This document shows, in pieces, positions 1 to 8,043 of a DNA stretch of 8,099 nt; the first letter of the stretch is position 1, and every line of letters starts with the position of its first letter. Made by a program: the position numbers and the translations under genes. The stretch lies in the NCBI GenBank assembly GCA_024636425.1, contig JAGXHB010000022.1:1-8099 (forward strand). Direction: 5' to 3'. The notes under the pieces were generated by a model. It searched no databases, was not told the DNA's origin, and saw nothing but the letters and a program-made list of their open reading frames with translations. This DNA is from Roseobacter sp. Lineage in GTDB: Bacteria; Pseudomonadota; Alphaproteobacteria; Rhodobacterales; Rhodobacteraceae.

Positions 1-2944
1 CGACCAGTTCCACGATTCCTCGTTTCTTGAGGGGCAGAACAGCACATATCTCGAAGCGATGTATGCGCGGTATGCCAACGATCCGGACGCAGTCGACGAC
101 GCCTGGCAGGCGTTTTTCCGCGCGATGGACGACGACGGAGAAGACGTAAAAGCCGAAGCTGCCGGCCCGTCATGGGCCCGCAGCGACTGGCCCCCGATGC
201 CGCAGGATGATCTTACATCCGCGCTGACAGGCCAATGGCCCGCCCCGGTCGAGACGAAAGCCGCAGGCGACAAGATTGTCGAAAAAGCTGCCGCCAAGGG
301 GATCGAGCTGTCGGATGCGCAGGTACAGCGCGCCGTGCTGGACAGTATTCGCGCCCTGATGCTGATCCGCGCCTACCGTATCCGCGGCCATCTGGCTGCC
401 GAGCTGGACCCGCTCGGCATGCGCGAAACCGCAAACCAGCCCGAACTTGACCCCGAAGCCTATGGTTTCGGACCCAAGGATATGGACCGCCCGATTTTCA
501 TCGACAACGTTCTGGGTCTCGAGATCGCGACGATGCAGCAGATTGTGGACATTGTGAAGCGGACCTATTGCGGCACTTTTGCGCTGCAATACATGCACAT
601 CTCGAACCCCGAGGAAGCAGCTTGGCTGAAAGAACGTATCGAAGGCTATGGCAAAGAGATCCAGTTCACCCGCAACGGCCGCAAGGCGATCCTGAACAAG
701 CTGGTCGAGGCCGAAGGCTTCGAGAAATTCCTGCATGTCAAATACATGGGGACCAAGCGTTTCGGCCTTGACGGTGGCGAGGCGCTGATCCCCGCGATGG
801 AGCAGATCATCAAACGCGGCGGCCAACTCGGCGTCAAAGATATCGTGATCGGCATGCCGCACCGGGGCCGCCTGTCCGTGCTCGCCAACGTGATGCAAAA
901 GCCGTACCGCGCAATCTTCAACGAATTTCAGGGCGGCAGCTTCAAGCCCGAAGACGTGGACGGATCGGGCGATGTGAAATATCACCTTGGCGCGTCCTCT
1001 GACCGCGAGTTTGATGGAAACGAAGTACACCTGTCGCTGACCGCCAACCCGTCTCACCTTGAGGCTGTGAACCCCGTCGTTCTGGGCAAGGTCCGCGCCA
1101 AGCAGGACCAGTTGAACGACAAGGAACGCGTCGCCGTGATGCCGATCCTGTTGCACGGCGATGCGGCGTTTGCAGGACAGGGCGTCGTGGCGGAATGCTT
1201 TGCACTGTCGGGTCTGCGGGGTCACCGCACCGGCGGGACGATGCATATCGTCGTGAACAACCAGATCGGTTTCACCACCGCCCCGCATTTCAGCCGCTCC
1301 AGCCCCTATCCCACGGATAACGCGCTGGTGGTGGAGGCCCCCATTTTTCACGTGAACGGCGACGATCCCGAGGCGGTCGTCCATGCCGCGCGCGTGGCCA
1401 CCGAATTCCGCCAGAAATTCCACAAGGACGTCGTCATCGACATCTTTTGCTACCGTCGCTTTGGTCACAACGAAGGCGACGAGCCGATGTTCACCAACCC
1501 GATGATGTACAAGAAGATCAAATCCCAGAAGACGACTCTCAGCCTTTATACTGAACGACTGGTCAAAGACGGCCTGATCCCCGAAGGCGAGATCGAGGAC
1601 ATGAAGGCCGCATTCCAGGAGAAAATGAACACCGAATTCGAGGCAGGCAAGGAATACCGCCCCAACAAGGCCGATTGGCTGGATGGCAAGTGGTCTCACC
1701 TCGATAAGGCGAAGGAAAAGAAATACCAGCGCGGCAAGACCGCCATCGCGCCCGAAACGATGGAAGACGTCGGTAAGGCCCTGACAACAGCGCCGGACGG
1801 GTTCCCCATCCACAAGACTGTCGGTCGTCTGCTGGAAGCCAAGAAGGAGATGTTCGAAAGCGGCAACGGTTTCGACTGGGCCACAGCCGAGGCGCTCGCT
1901 TTCGGATCATTGCTGACCGAAGGGTACAAGGTGCGTCTGTCGGGTCAGGATTCATCTCGCGGAACATTCTCGCAGCGCCATTCGGCCCTGATCAATCAGG
2001 AGAACGAGGATCGCTACTATCCGTTGAACCACATCCGCGAAGGACAGGCCGAATACGAAGTGATCGATTCGATGCTGTCGGAATATGCGGTGCTTGGTTT
2101 TGAATACGGCTATTCGCTGGCCGAACCCAATGCTCTGACCTTGTGGGAAGCCCAGTTTGGCGATTTTGCCAACGGCGCGCAGATCATGTTCGACCAGTTC
2201 ATCAGCTCGGGCGAAAGCAAATGGCTGCGGATGTCCGGCCTCGTGTGCCTCATGCCGCATGGCTACGAGGGGCAAGGGCCCGAACACTCCTCCGCACGTC
2301 TGGAACGGTTCCTGACCATGTGTGGCGGCGACAACTGGATCGTGGCAAATTGCACCACGCCCGCGAACTATTTTCACCTGCTGCGCCGCCAGTTGCACCG
2401 CAGCTACCGCAAACCGCTGATGCTGATGACCCCGAAGTCGCTGCTGCGTCACAAGATGGCGATCAGCAAGGCCGACGACTTCACCACAGGGTCATCGTTT
2501 CACCGCGTCCTGTGGGACGACGCAGAGCGGGGCAATTCAGACACCAAGCTGGCCGCCGATGACAAGATCAAGCGCGTCGTCATGTGCTCGGGCAAGGTCT
2601 ATTACGACCTGCTGGAAGAGCGCGACTCGCGCGGAATTGATGACATCTATATCCTGCGCTTCGAACAATTCTATCCTTTCCCTGCACAATCCGCGGTCAA
2701 GGAGCTTGAGCGCTTCAAGAATGCCGAGATGGTGTGGTGTCAGGAAGAACCCAAGAACCAAGGGGCCTGGACGTTCATCGAACCGAACATCGAATGGGTT
2801 CTGGGCCGGATCAACGCGAAACACACCCGTCCCGCGTATATTGGCCGTGCGACAGCCGCATCACCCGCTACCGGCCTCGCGTCCCAACACAAAGCACAAC
2901 AAGCAGCCCTCGTTGACGATGCGCTGACGATCGAAGGAAAATAA
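1..2944 (+). CDS. sucA: 2-oxoglutarate dehydrogenase E1 component (5' partial)
   Basis: SucA is the thiamine-diphosphate-dependent E1 subunit of the cytoplasmic 2-oxoglutarate dehydrogenase complex. It decarboxylates 2-oxoglutarate and passes the succinyl group to the lipoyl arms of E2. The frame is open from base 2 and gives 980 residues, so only a few codons are missing; family members are about 980-990. The ATG at 59 is internal, because the residues before it (DQFHDSSFLEGQNSTYLEA) belong to the conserved N-terminal E2-docking segment. Numbering from base 2, visible elements are: the PHRGR histidine (about 287, codon 860) and the KYHLG histidine (about 328, codon 983), matching E. coli H260 and H298; a ThDP/Mg site with HGDAAF at about 385-390 and NNQ at 419-421; and the GYEGQGPEHSSARLER histidine at about 762, matching E. 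coli H729. The C-terminal ASPATG...VDDAL tail is intact. The gene sits two bases before sucB and contains sucB's ribosome-binding site in its last codons. All catalytic residues checked are present. Confidence 0.98.
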   Translation, partial: DQFHDSSFLEGQNSTYLEAMYARYANDPDAVDDAWQAFFRAMDDDGEDVKAEAAGPSWARSDWPPMPQDDLTSALTGQWPAPVETKAAGDKIVEKAAAKGIELSDAQVQRAVLDSIRALMLIRAYRIRGHLAAELDPLGMRETANQPELDPEAYGFGPKDMDRPIFIDNVLGLEIATMQQIVDIVKRTYCGTFALQYMHISNPEEAAWLKERIEGYGKEIQFTRNGRKAILNKLVEAEGFEKFLHVKYMGTKRFGLDGGEALIPAMEQIIKRGGQLGVKDIVIGMPHRGRLSVLANVMQKPYRAIFNEFQGGSFKPEDVDGSGDVKYHLGASSDREFDGNEVHLSLTANPSHLEAVNPVVLGKVRAKQDQLNDKERVAVMPILLHGDAAFAGQGVVAECFALSGLRGHRTGGTMHIVVNNQIGFTTAPHFSRSSPYPTDNALVVEAPIFHVNGDDPEAVVHAARVATEFRQKFHKDVVIDIFCYRRFGHNEGDEPMFTNPMMYKKIKSQKTTLSLYTERLVKDGLIPEGEIEDMKAAFQEKMNTEFEAGKEYRPNKADWLDGKWSHLDKAKEKKYQRGKTAIAPETMEDVGKALTTAPDGFPIHKTVGRLLEAKKEMFESGNGFDWATAEALAFGSLLTEGYKVRLSGQDSSRGTFSQRHSALINQENEDRYYPLNHIREGQAEYEVIDSMLSEYAVLGFEYGYSLAEPNALTLWEAQFGDFANGAQIMFDQFISSGESKWLRMSGLVCLMPHGYEGQGPEHSSARLERFLTMCGGDNWIVANCTTPANYFHLLRRQLHRSYRKPLMLMTPKSLLRHKMAISKADDFTTGSSFHRVLWDDAERGNSDTKLAADDKIKRVVMCSGKVYYDLLEERDSRGIDDIYILRFEQFYPFPAQSAVKELERFKNAEMVWCQEEPKNQGAWTFIEPNIEWVLGRINAKHTRPAYIGRATAASPATGLASQHKAQQAALVDDALTIEGK

Positions 2945-2946
2945 CC

Positions 2947-4542
2947 ATGACGAGCGAAGTACGCGTCCCGACCTTGGGCGAATCTGTCACCGAAGCCACC
3001 GTAGCCACATGGTTCAAGAAACCCGGCGACAGTGTCGAGGTCGATGAAATGCTGTGCGAACTGGAAACCGACAAGGTGACCGTCGAAGTGCCAAGCCCCG
3101 TGGCCGGCACCTTGGAAGACATCGTTGCCGCCGAAGGTGAGACGGTAGGTGTGGATGCCCTGCTTGCCACCGTCGCCGAAGGTGACAGCGGCACCAAATC
3201 AAAGTCAGACACCAAGGAAAGCAAGGGGAGCAAAGACAGCTCGGAAGATGCTCCGAAAGCCATCGACGCCGGTGCCGAAGAGACCACCTTGCGCGAAGAA
3301 GGCAGCGGTTCGGTCGATGTGATGGTCCCCACGCTTGGCGAATCGGTGTCCGAAGCGACAGTCAGCACCTGGTTCAAGAAGGTGGGCGATACCGTCGAAG
3401 CCGATGAGATGCTGTGCGAGTTGGAAACCGACAAGGTCAGCGTCGAAGTACCCGCGCCAACTGCAGGAAAACTCACAGAAATCCTTGCCGAGGAAGGCAG
3501 CACCGTCGAGGCAAACGGCAAGCTTGCCGTCATCGCGCGCGGTGCCGGTGATGTCGCGAATGATTCCGTCGAGAAGGGCGCGCCCGAAACCACCACCCAA
3601 CCGGCTGATTACGGCGGCGACAAGGGCTCCCCTTCCCCATCAGGCTCGGGCGATACAGAAGACGCGCCTTCCGCGAAAAAAGCGATGGCCGAAGCAGGCC
3701 TCAGCCGCGATCAGGTCACAGGCACGGGCCGTGACGGTCGCGTGATGAAGGAAGACGTCGCCAAAGCGGTCGAAGCCGGCAAGAAGCCATCTTCCGATAA
3801 ACCGGCGGCCGCCCCCCGTGCGCCGTCGTCGGCACAGGACGCCGCGCGCGAGGAACGGGTCAAGATGACCCGCCTGCGTCAGACCATCGCCAAACGTCTG
3901 AAGGACAGTCAGAACACCGCCGCGATGCTGACGACCTATAACGAGGTCGACATGACCGAGATCATGGCGCTGCGGAACGAGTACAAAGACCTGTTCCTCA
4001 AGAAACACGGCGTAAAGCTGGGGTTCATGTCCTTCTTCACCAAGGCCTGCATCCACGCCCTGCACGAAGTGCCCGAGGTCAACGCCGAGATCGACGGCAC
4101 CGACGTGGTCTACAAGAACTACGTGAACATGGGCATCGCCGCCGGCACGCCCACAGGTCTGGTGGTTCCGGTGATCAAGGACGCGCAGGACATGTCCTTT
4201 GCCACCATCGAAAAAGAAATTGCCGAAATGGGAGCGAAAGCCCGCGATGGCAAGCTGACCATGGCTGAAATGCAAGGCGGCACATTTACGATCTCGAACG
4301 GCGGCGTCTACGGCTCGCTGATGTCCTCGCCCATTCTGAACCCGCCACAATCCGGGATCCTGGGGATGCACAAGATCCAGGATCGCCCCATGGCGATCAA
4401 CGGCCAGGTGGTGATCCGGCCGATGATGTATCTGGCCCTCAGCTATGACCACCGCATTGTCGATGGCAAGGGTGCGGTGACGTTCTTGGTCCGTGTGAAG
4501 GAAGCGCTGGAAGATCCCCGCCGTCTGCTGATGGATCTTTGA
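2947..4542 (+). CDS. sucB: 2-oxoglutarate dehydrogenase E2, dihydrolipoyl succinyltransferase with two lipoyl domains
   Basis: SucB is the core subunit of the ODH complex. It transfers succinyl from its lipoyl-lysine to CoA. The 531-residue protein reads in order: lipoyl domain 1 (about 3-79, lipoyl-lysine K43 in ETDKV), an acidic Ser/Lys-rich linker (80-121), lipoyl domain 2 (about 123-199, K163), a second linker, a peripheral-subunit-binding domain (about 240-275, with GTGRDGRVMKEDV) that docks E1/E3, an Ala/Pro linker, and the catalytic domain (about 303-531) with the DHRIVDG motif (H502, D506). E. coli SucB has one lipoyl domain and about 405 residues, so the extra length is the second lipoyl domain plus its linker. 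E2 proteins with several lipoyl domains are known from pyruvate dehydrogenases, but the succinyltransferase type of catalytic domain and the sucA neighbour support SucB. The ATG is two bases after the sucA stop. GAAGGA at 2933-2938 is a good Shine-Dalgarno, so translation is probably coupled to sucA. Confidence 0.96.
   Translation: MTSEVRVPTLGESVTEATVATWFKKPGDSVEVDEMLCELETDKVTVEVPSPVAGTLEDIVAAEGETVGVDALLATVAEGDSGTKSKSDTKESKGSKDSSEDAPKAIDAGAEETTLREEGSGSVDVMVPTLGESVSEATVSTWFKKVGDTVEADEMLCELETDKVSVEVPAPTAGKLTEILAEEGSTVEANGKLAVIARGAGDVANDSVEKGAPETTTQPADYGGDKGSPSPSGSGDTEDAPSAKKAMAEAGLSRDQVTGTGRDGRVMKEDVAKAVEAGKKPSSDKPAAAPRAPSSAQDAAREERVKMTRLRQTIAKRLKDSQNTAAMLTTYNEVDMTEIMALRNEYKDLFLKKHGVKLGFMSFFTKACIHALHEVPEVNAEIDGTDVVYKNYVNMGIAAGTPTGLVVPVIKDAQDMSFATIEKEIAEMGAKARDGKLTMAEMQGGTFTISNGGVYGSLMSSPILNPPQSGILGMHKIQDRPMAINGQVVIRPMMYLALSYDHRIVDGKGAVTFLVRVKEALEDPRRLLMDL
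2953..3540 (+). repeat. In-gene tandem duplication: two lipoyl domains of sucB, 360-bp period
   Basis: The lipoyl-domain coding segment at 2953-3180 is repeated in frame at 3313-3540, an offset of exactly 360 bases (120 codons). The proteins match at roughly 52 of 75 positions. Identity is strongest around the lipoylation site: DEMLCELETDKV is identical in both copies, and a 16-base DNA run spanning the LETDKV codons is shared. The outer beta-strands and the linker have drifted. This suggests an old duplication rather than a recent or recombinationally homogenised one. Confidence 0.9.
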
Positions 4543-4548
4543 TCCTCA

Positions 4549-4575
4549 TCAGGGTGGGGCCTGGCCCCACCCTGA
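4549..4575. terminator. Perfect 13-bp palindrome after sucB
   Basis: The left arm at 4549-4561 (TCAGGGTGGGGCC) is the exact reverse complement of 4563-4575, with a single central T at 4562. In RNA this would fold into a very stable GC-rich hairpin beginning six bases after the sucB stop. No T-tract follows on the plus strand (ACAAACC...), so it is not a textbook intrinsic terminator. It may attenuate transcription, protect the sucAB 3' end, or work with Rho. It separates sucAB from the MAPEG cassette. Confidence 0.6.
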
Positions 4576-4608
4576 CAAACCGCCACACTCAACAGAAGGC
4601 ACTGCAAC

Positions 4609-4992
4609 ATGACAGAGACGACAATCCTCGCCGCCTACGGCCTTCTCGTGATGGCAACCATCTTCCTGCAGGTTCTGGGCGGCATGCAGCAGCTCAGCCT
4701 TGGCTATCTGATGTCCGCACGCGATGAGACGCGCAGCGTAACGGGCATGACGGGCCGGCTGAAACGCGCGCTCGACAACTCCATCGTAGCGATGACGCTT
4801 TTTGCACCCGCCATCCTGATCCTCGTCATCCTCGATCGGACCAGCCCCGCCACCTTGCTTGCCGCACAGGTATTCCTGATCGCGCGCGTTATCTACCTGC
4901 CGGTCTATGCTTTCGGCATTCCGGCCATCCGTACGCTGGTCTGGCTCGTAGGTTTCGCCGCGACCGCCATCCTGTATTTCCTCGCCCTTTAG
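4609..4992 (+). CDS. MAPEG-family integral membrane protein (first copy)
   Basis: This 127-residue protein resembles the MAPEG family (membrane-associated proteins in eicosanoid and glutathione metabolism). Four hydrophobic segments are visible at about 5-25, 58-77, 80-100 and 105-126, with a basic cytosolic loop between the first two. Family-like motifs are GYLMSARDE (32-40), GRLKRALDN (49-57) and a FLIARVIYLPVYAFG stretch before the last helix. Many family members carry Asn-x-x-Glu after the RxxRAxxN helix start. Here the Glu is replaced by Val60 (codon 4786), whereas the paralogue at 5273-5668 keeps it. That raises doubt about glutathione-transferase-type catalysis. AGAAGG at 4594-4599 supports the ATG. 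The gene follows the post-sucB palindrome and leads a three-gene cassette. Family assignment is firm by fold and motif; substrate and reaction are unknown. Confidence 0.85.
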   Translation: MTETTILAAYGLLVMATIFLQVLGGMQQLSLGYLMSARDETRSVTGMTGRLKRALDNSIVAMTLFAPAILILVILDRTSPATLLAAQVFLIARVIYLPVYAFGIPAIRTLVWLVGFAATAILYFLAL

Positions 4993-5012
4993 ACCCGTCT
5001 GGAAAACCTGCC

Positions 5013-5276
5013 ATGCAGATGATCTGCCATCACGAAGTCACCGATTTTGAAGCCTGGAAAACCGCCTTTGATGCCGATAGCGAGGCGCGGCGCGACGCCG
5101 GGCTGACCGTGCTGCAGGTTTGGAAGCATCGCGATACAAACACGCATGCTTTCTTCCTTCTGGAAGTGAACGACCGTGACAAGGCCGAGGCATGGCTGAA
5201 GCGCTCCAATGCGCTGACCGGCGATGACAATGGCACCGTTACTTCAGCTTCGGCATATTTTCTGGATCCCGCATGA
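5013..5276 (+). CDS. Small protein resembling a dimeric alpha/beta-barrel (ABM-like)
   Basis: This 87-residue soluble protein has no signal peptide and no membrane segment. It begins with a beta-strand-like MICHHEV followed by DFEAWKTAFDADSEARRDAG, then VLQVWKHRDTNTHAFFLLEVNDRDKAEAWLKR. This strand-helix-strand-strand-helix order, with the xDFxxWKxxFD start, is typical of small ferredoxin-like proteins related to antibiotic-biosynthesis monooxygenases and cyclases. The resemblance is by pattern only; no catalytic residues can be assigned and I do not name a function. The start at 5013 is preferred because GGAAAA (5001-5006) is well spaced; a second in-frame ATG lies at 5019. The gene begins 20 bases after one MAPEG gene and its TGA overlaps the ATG of the next, so the three genes are probably translated together. 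Confidence 0.8.
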   Translation: MQMICHHEVTDFEAWKTAFDADSEARRDAGLTVLQVWKHRDTNTHAFFLLEVNDRDKAEAWLKRSNALTGDDNGTVTSASAYFLDPA

Positions 5277-5668
5277 CACCCGAACTTACCGTCCTCACCC
5301 TGAGCGCCCTTTTGCAGGTCGTCACCTTCGCCCTCTACGCGATCCCCGCGAACCGCGAGTTGGGGCCGGGCTACACCATGTCCGCCCGCGACCGGGAACC
5401 CAGCAAAGGCCTGTCGGACAAAACCGCCCGCCTTGGCCGCACGATGGACAACACCTTCGAAGCGCTGATCCTGTTCGGCATCGCGGTGACGGTCGTTCAG
5501 CTCTCGGGCCAGAACACCGGCTATACGGCTTTGCTCTCATGGATATTCCTCATCGCACGGATCGGCTACATCCCGGCCTATTATTTCGGCCTGCGCCCGG
5601 GTCGCTCGCTCATCTGGGCCGTAGGATTTGTTGCAACCGTTCTCATGTTGATTGCTGCGCTCTTCTAG
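5273..5668 (+). CDS. MAPEG-family integral membrane protein (second copy)
   Basis: This 131-residue membrane protein is a paralogue of the one encoded at 4609-4992. Hydrophobic segments lie at about 4-25, 62-80, 83-103 and 108-130. Shared motifs are GYTMSARDR (33-41), ARLGRTMDNTFE (52-63), and FLIARIGYIPAYYFG leading into a GRSLIWAVGF helix. Unlike the first copy it retains the Asn-x-x-Glu pair (N60, E63) often seen in MAPEG proteins. Its ATG shares bases 5273-5276 (ATGA) with the stop of the preceding small gene, and there is only a weak GGA upstream, so translation is probably coupled. The family includes glutathione transferases and peroxidases, but no substrate can be inferred here. The hairpin-bearing spacer before lpdA follows immediately. 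Confidence 0.86.
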   Translation: MTPELTVLTLSALLQVVTFALYAIPANRELGPGYTMSARDREPSKGLSDKTARLGRTMDNTFEALILFGIAVTVVQLSGQNTGYTALLSWIFLIARIGYIPAYYFGLRPGRSLIWAVGFVATVLMLIAALF

Positions 5669-5670
5669 TT

Positions 5671-5725
5671 CCAAATGGCTCAAAATCCCGGGGGAGTGCG
5701 CTTGCGTACGGGGGCAGAGCCCCCT
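5671..5725 (-). repeat. GC-rich hairpin repeat element between MAPEG and lpdA
   Basis: Right after the second MAPEG stop lies a GC-rich element. GGGGGC (5710-5715) pairs with GCCCCC (5719-5724) around an AGA loop, and a weaker stem, GTGCG/CGTAC with one wobble, precedes it. On the minus strand its left edge reads CCCCCGGGATTTTGAGCCA. This resembles the edge of the element after lpdA (CCCCCGGATATTTGAAAGCC, plus strand), so the two look like inverted copies flanking lpdA. Possible roles are termination or attenuation after the MAPEG cassette, or simply an interspersed intergenic repeat. Confidence 0.5.
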
Positions 5726-5797
5726 AGCCTCGCTGCCAACACATGCCGCGCCACTTTCCGGCGCTCCACCATCGCTTGATCTTCAAGGAGACTTCTC

Positions 5798-7186
<1,389 letters not shown>

Positions 7187-7199
7187 TCTCTGTTCATGC

Positions 7200-7234
7200 T
7201 CCGGGGGTCTGGGGCACTCCCCCAGACCCCCGGA
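7200..7234. terminator. 15-bp-stem hairpin between convergent lpdA and plsC
   Basis: TCCGGGGGTCTGGGG (7200-7214) is the exact reverse complement of 7220-7234, with the five-base loop CACTC. The stem starts 14 bases after the lpdA stop and is followed by TATTTGAAAGCC, a short A/T-rich run but not a full U-tract. Because the genes on either side converge, it could end transcription from both sides. The trailing sequence links it to the element before lpdA. Confidence 0.7.
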
Positions 7235-7278
7235 TATTTGAAAGCCAAAGAAGCGGCGGCCTTAAAGCAGACCGGATT

Positions 7279-7305
7279 GCCGGAGCAGATGGCAGTGCCT
7301 CCGGC
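7279..7305 (-). terminator. Imperfect stem-loop just after plsC
   Basis: Read on the minus strand, GCCGGA pairs with TCCGGC and, past one bulged G, GCA pairs with TGC, giving a nine-pair stem with an eight-base loop. It begins about ten bases after the plsC stop codon. No U-tract follows, so a terminator role is only inferred; it could equally be a 3'-end-stabilising structure. An alternative small CCGG/CCGG pairing (7272-7283) competes with it. Confidence 0.35.
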
Positions 7306-7314
7306 CTGATAGCC

Positions 7315-8043
7315 CTACATATTCTGCTTGTGAAATCCTGCTTCTGTCAGCAAAGCGTCCGACTTTGCCTCGACGCGTTCTTCCAGAGTCTGCATGAAGG
7401 CATCGCGGGGCATCCCCGGCTCGATCGGGTCGAGGAATTCAACAACTGCCACACCGGGCCGCCGGTAAAGCCCACGGCGCGGCCAGAAGTAGCCTGCGTT
7501 GGTGGCGACCGGAACGCAGACCTGCCCGAGTTGTTCATAGAGGGCCGCAGTGCCCTTTTTATAGGGCATCGACACGCCGGGCGCGACGCGCGTGCCTTGA
7601 GAATAGATCACAAGCTGACCCGGCTCGATCTTGCCGGCATCGACATCGGCCAGCATCTTGGCGATCGCCTTACCACGTTTGCCACGATCCACGGCGACCA
7701 TCTGCATCCGTTTGGTGTATTGGCCGATGACCGGCATCCAGTGAATTTCGCGCTTCATGATGAACTTCGCGTGGGGCAAGGCATGGTAAATCATCAGAAT
7801 ATCAAGGAATGACTGATGTTTGGCGGGCACCAGCGCCTCACCCTCGGGGGGCTGTCCGCGCACTTCGCAACGCAAACCTACCAACCAGCCTGCGACCCAC
7901 ATCACCCCGCCGGCATAGGCCCGGCATGCGGCATAGGCCCCCCGCTTTGAGAACATCGCCCAAGGGGCATATCCCAGACCCACGACAGGCATGAACACCG
8001 TGGCGAACGCCACGAACAGAAGCGACCGGATCCACTGCAGCAT
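7315..8043 (-). CDS. plsC: 1-acyl-sn-glycerol-3-phosphate acyltransferase (PlsC family)
   Basis: PlsC-type enzymes acylate lysophosphatidic acid to phosphatidic acid at the inner membrane, using acyl-ACP or acyl-CoA. The 242-residue length is typical. Hydrophobic stretches at about 5-30 and 44-57 suggest membrane anchoring. The catalytic motif I H(X4)D is present as HQSFLD (H76, D81), and a motif-II-like VAVDRGKRGK lies at 116-125. Motif III, usually EGTR, reads SQGTRVAPG with Gln149 (codon 7597-7599) in place of Glu. The frame, spacing of motifs and C-terminus are intact, so this looks like a lineage variant rather than decay. AAAGGA on the minus strand (8053-8058) supports the start, which overlaps a probable upstream stop as TGATG. 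The gene converges on lpdA and is not part of the ODH operon. Exact substrate (glycerolipid versus other acyl acceptor) is inferred from family only. Confidence 0.9.
   Translation of the reverse strand: MLQWIRSLLFVAFATVFMPVVGLGYAPWAMFSKRGAYAACRAYAGGVMWVAGWLVGLRCEVRGQPPEGEALVPAKHQSFLDILMIYHALPHAKFIMKREIHWMPVIGQYTKRMQMVAVDRGKRGKAIAKMLADVDAGKIEPGQLVIYSQGTRVAPGVSMPYKKGTAALYEQLGQVCVPVATNAGYFWPRRGLYRRPGVAVVEFLDPIEPGMPRDAFMQTLEERVEAKSDALLTEAGFHKQNM

Noticed and set aside
59..61. ATG at 59 as the true start of sucA
   Set aside because: The frame stays open to the left edge and the preceding 19 residues match the conserved N-terminal docking segment of SucA, so this Met is internal.
170..1813. A 547-codon open frame on the minus strand, entirely inside sucA
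   Set aside because: It lies opposite a fully conserved E1 gene, its translation is rich in His, Val, Leu and Asp as expected for a reverse-complement reading, and no family resemblance or ribosome-binding site is seen. Long antisense frames are common in GC-rich genomes.
2953..3540. The sucB internal repeat as a possible assembly artefact
   Set aside because: The copies differ at about 30 percent of residues and at many synonymous sites, which an assembly duplication would not produce.
2868..3596. A Ser/Thr-rich, apparently repetitive minus-strand protein of 242 codons
   Set aside because: The repeat is simply the reverse reading of the two lipoyl domains of sucB, and the low-complexity Ser/Thr content comes from reading Asp/Glu/Val codons backwards.
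3640..4452. A 270-codon minus-strand open frame inside sucB
   Set aside because: It is opposite the conserved catalytic domain of SucB; the composition is a shadow of the sense codons with no recognisable domain.
7330..7812. A 160-codon plus-strand frame opposite plsC
   Set aside because: The minus-strand gene has the HX4D and GTR acyltransferase motifs, a membrane-anchor N-terminus and a Shine-Dalgarno; the plus-strand reading has none.
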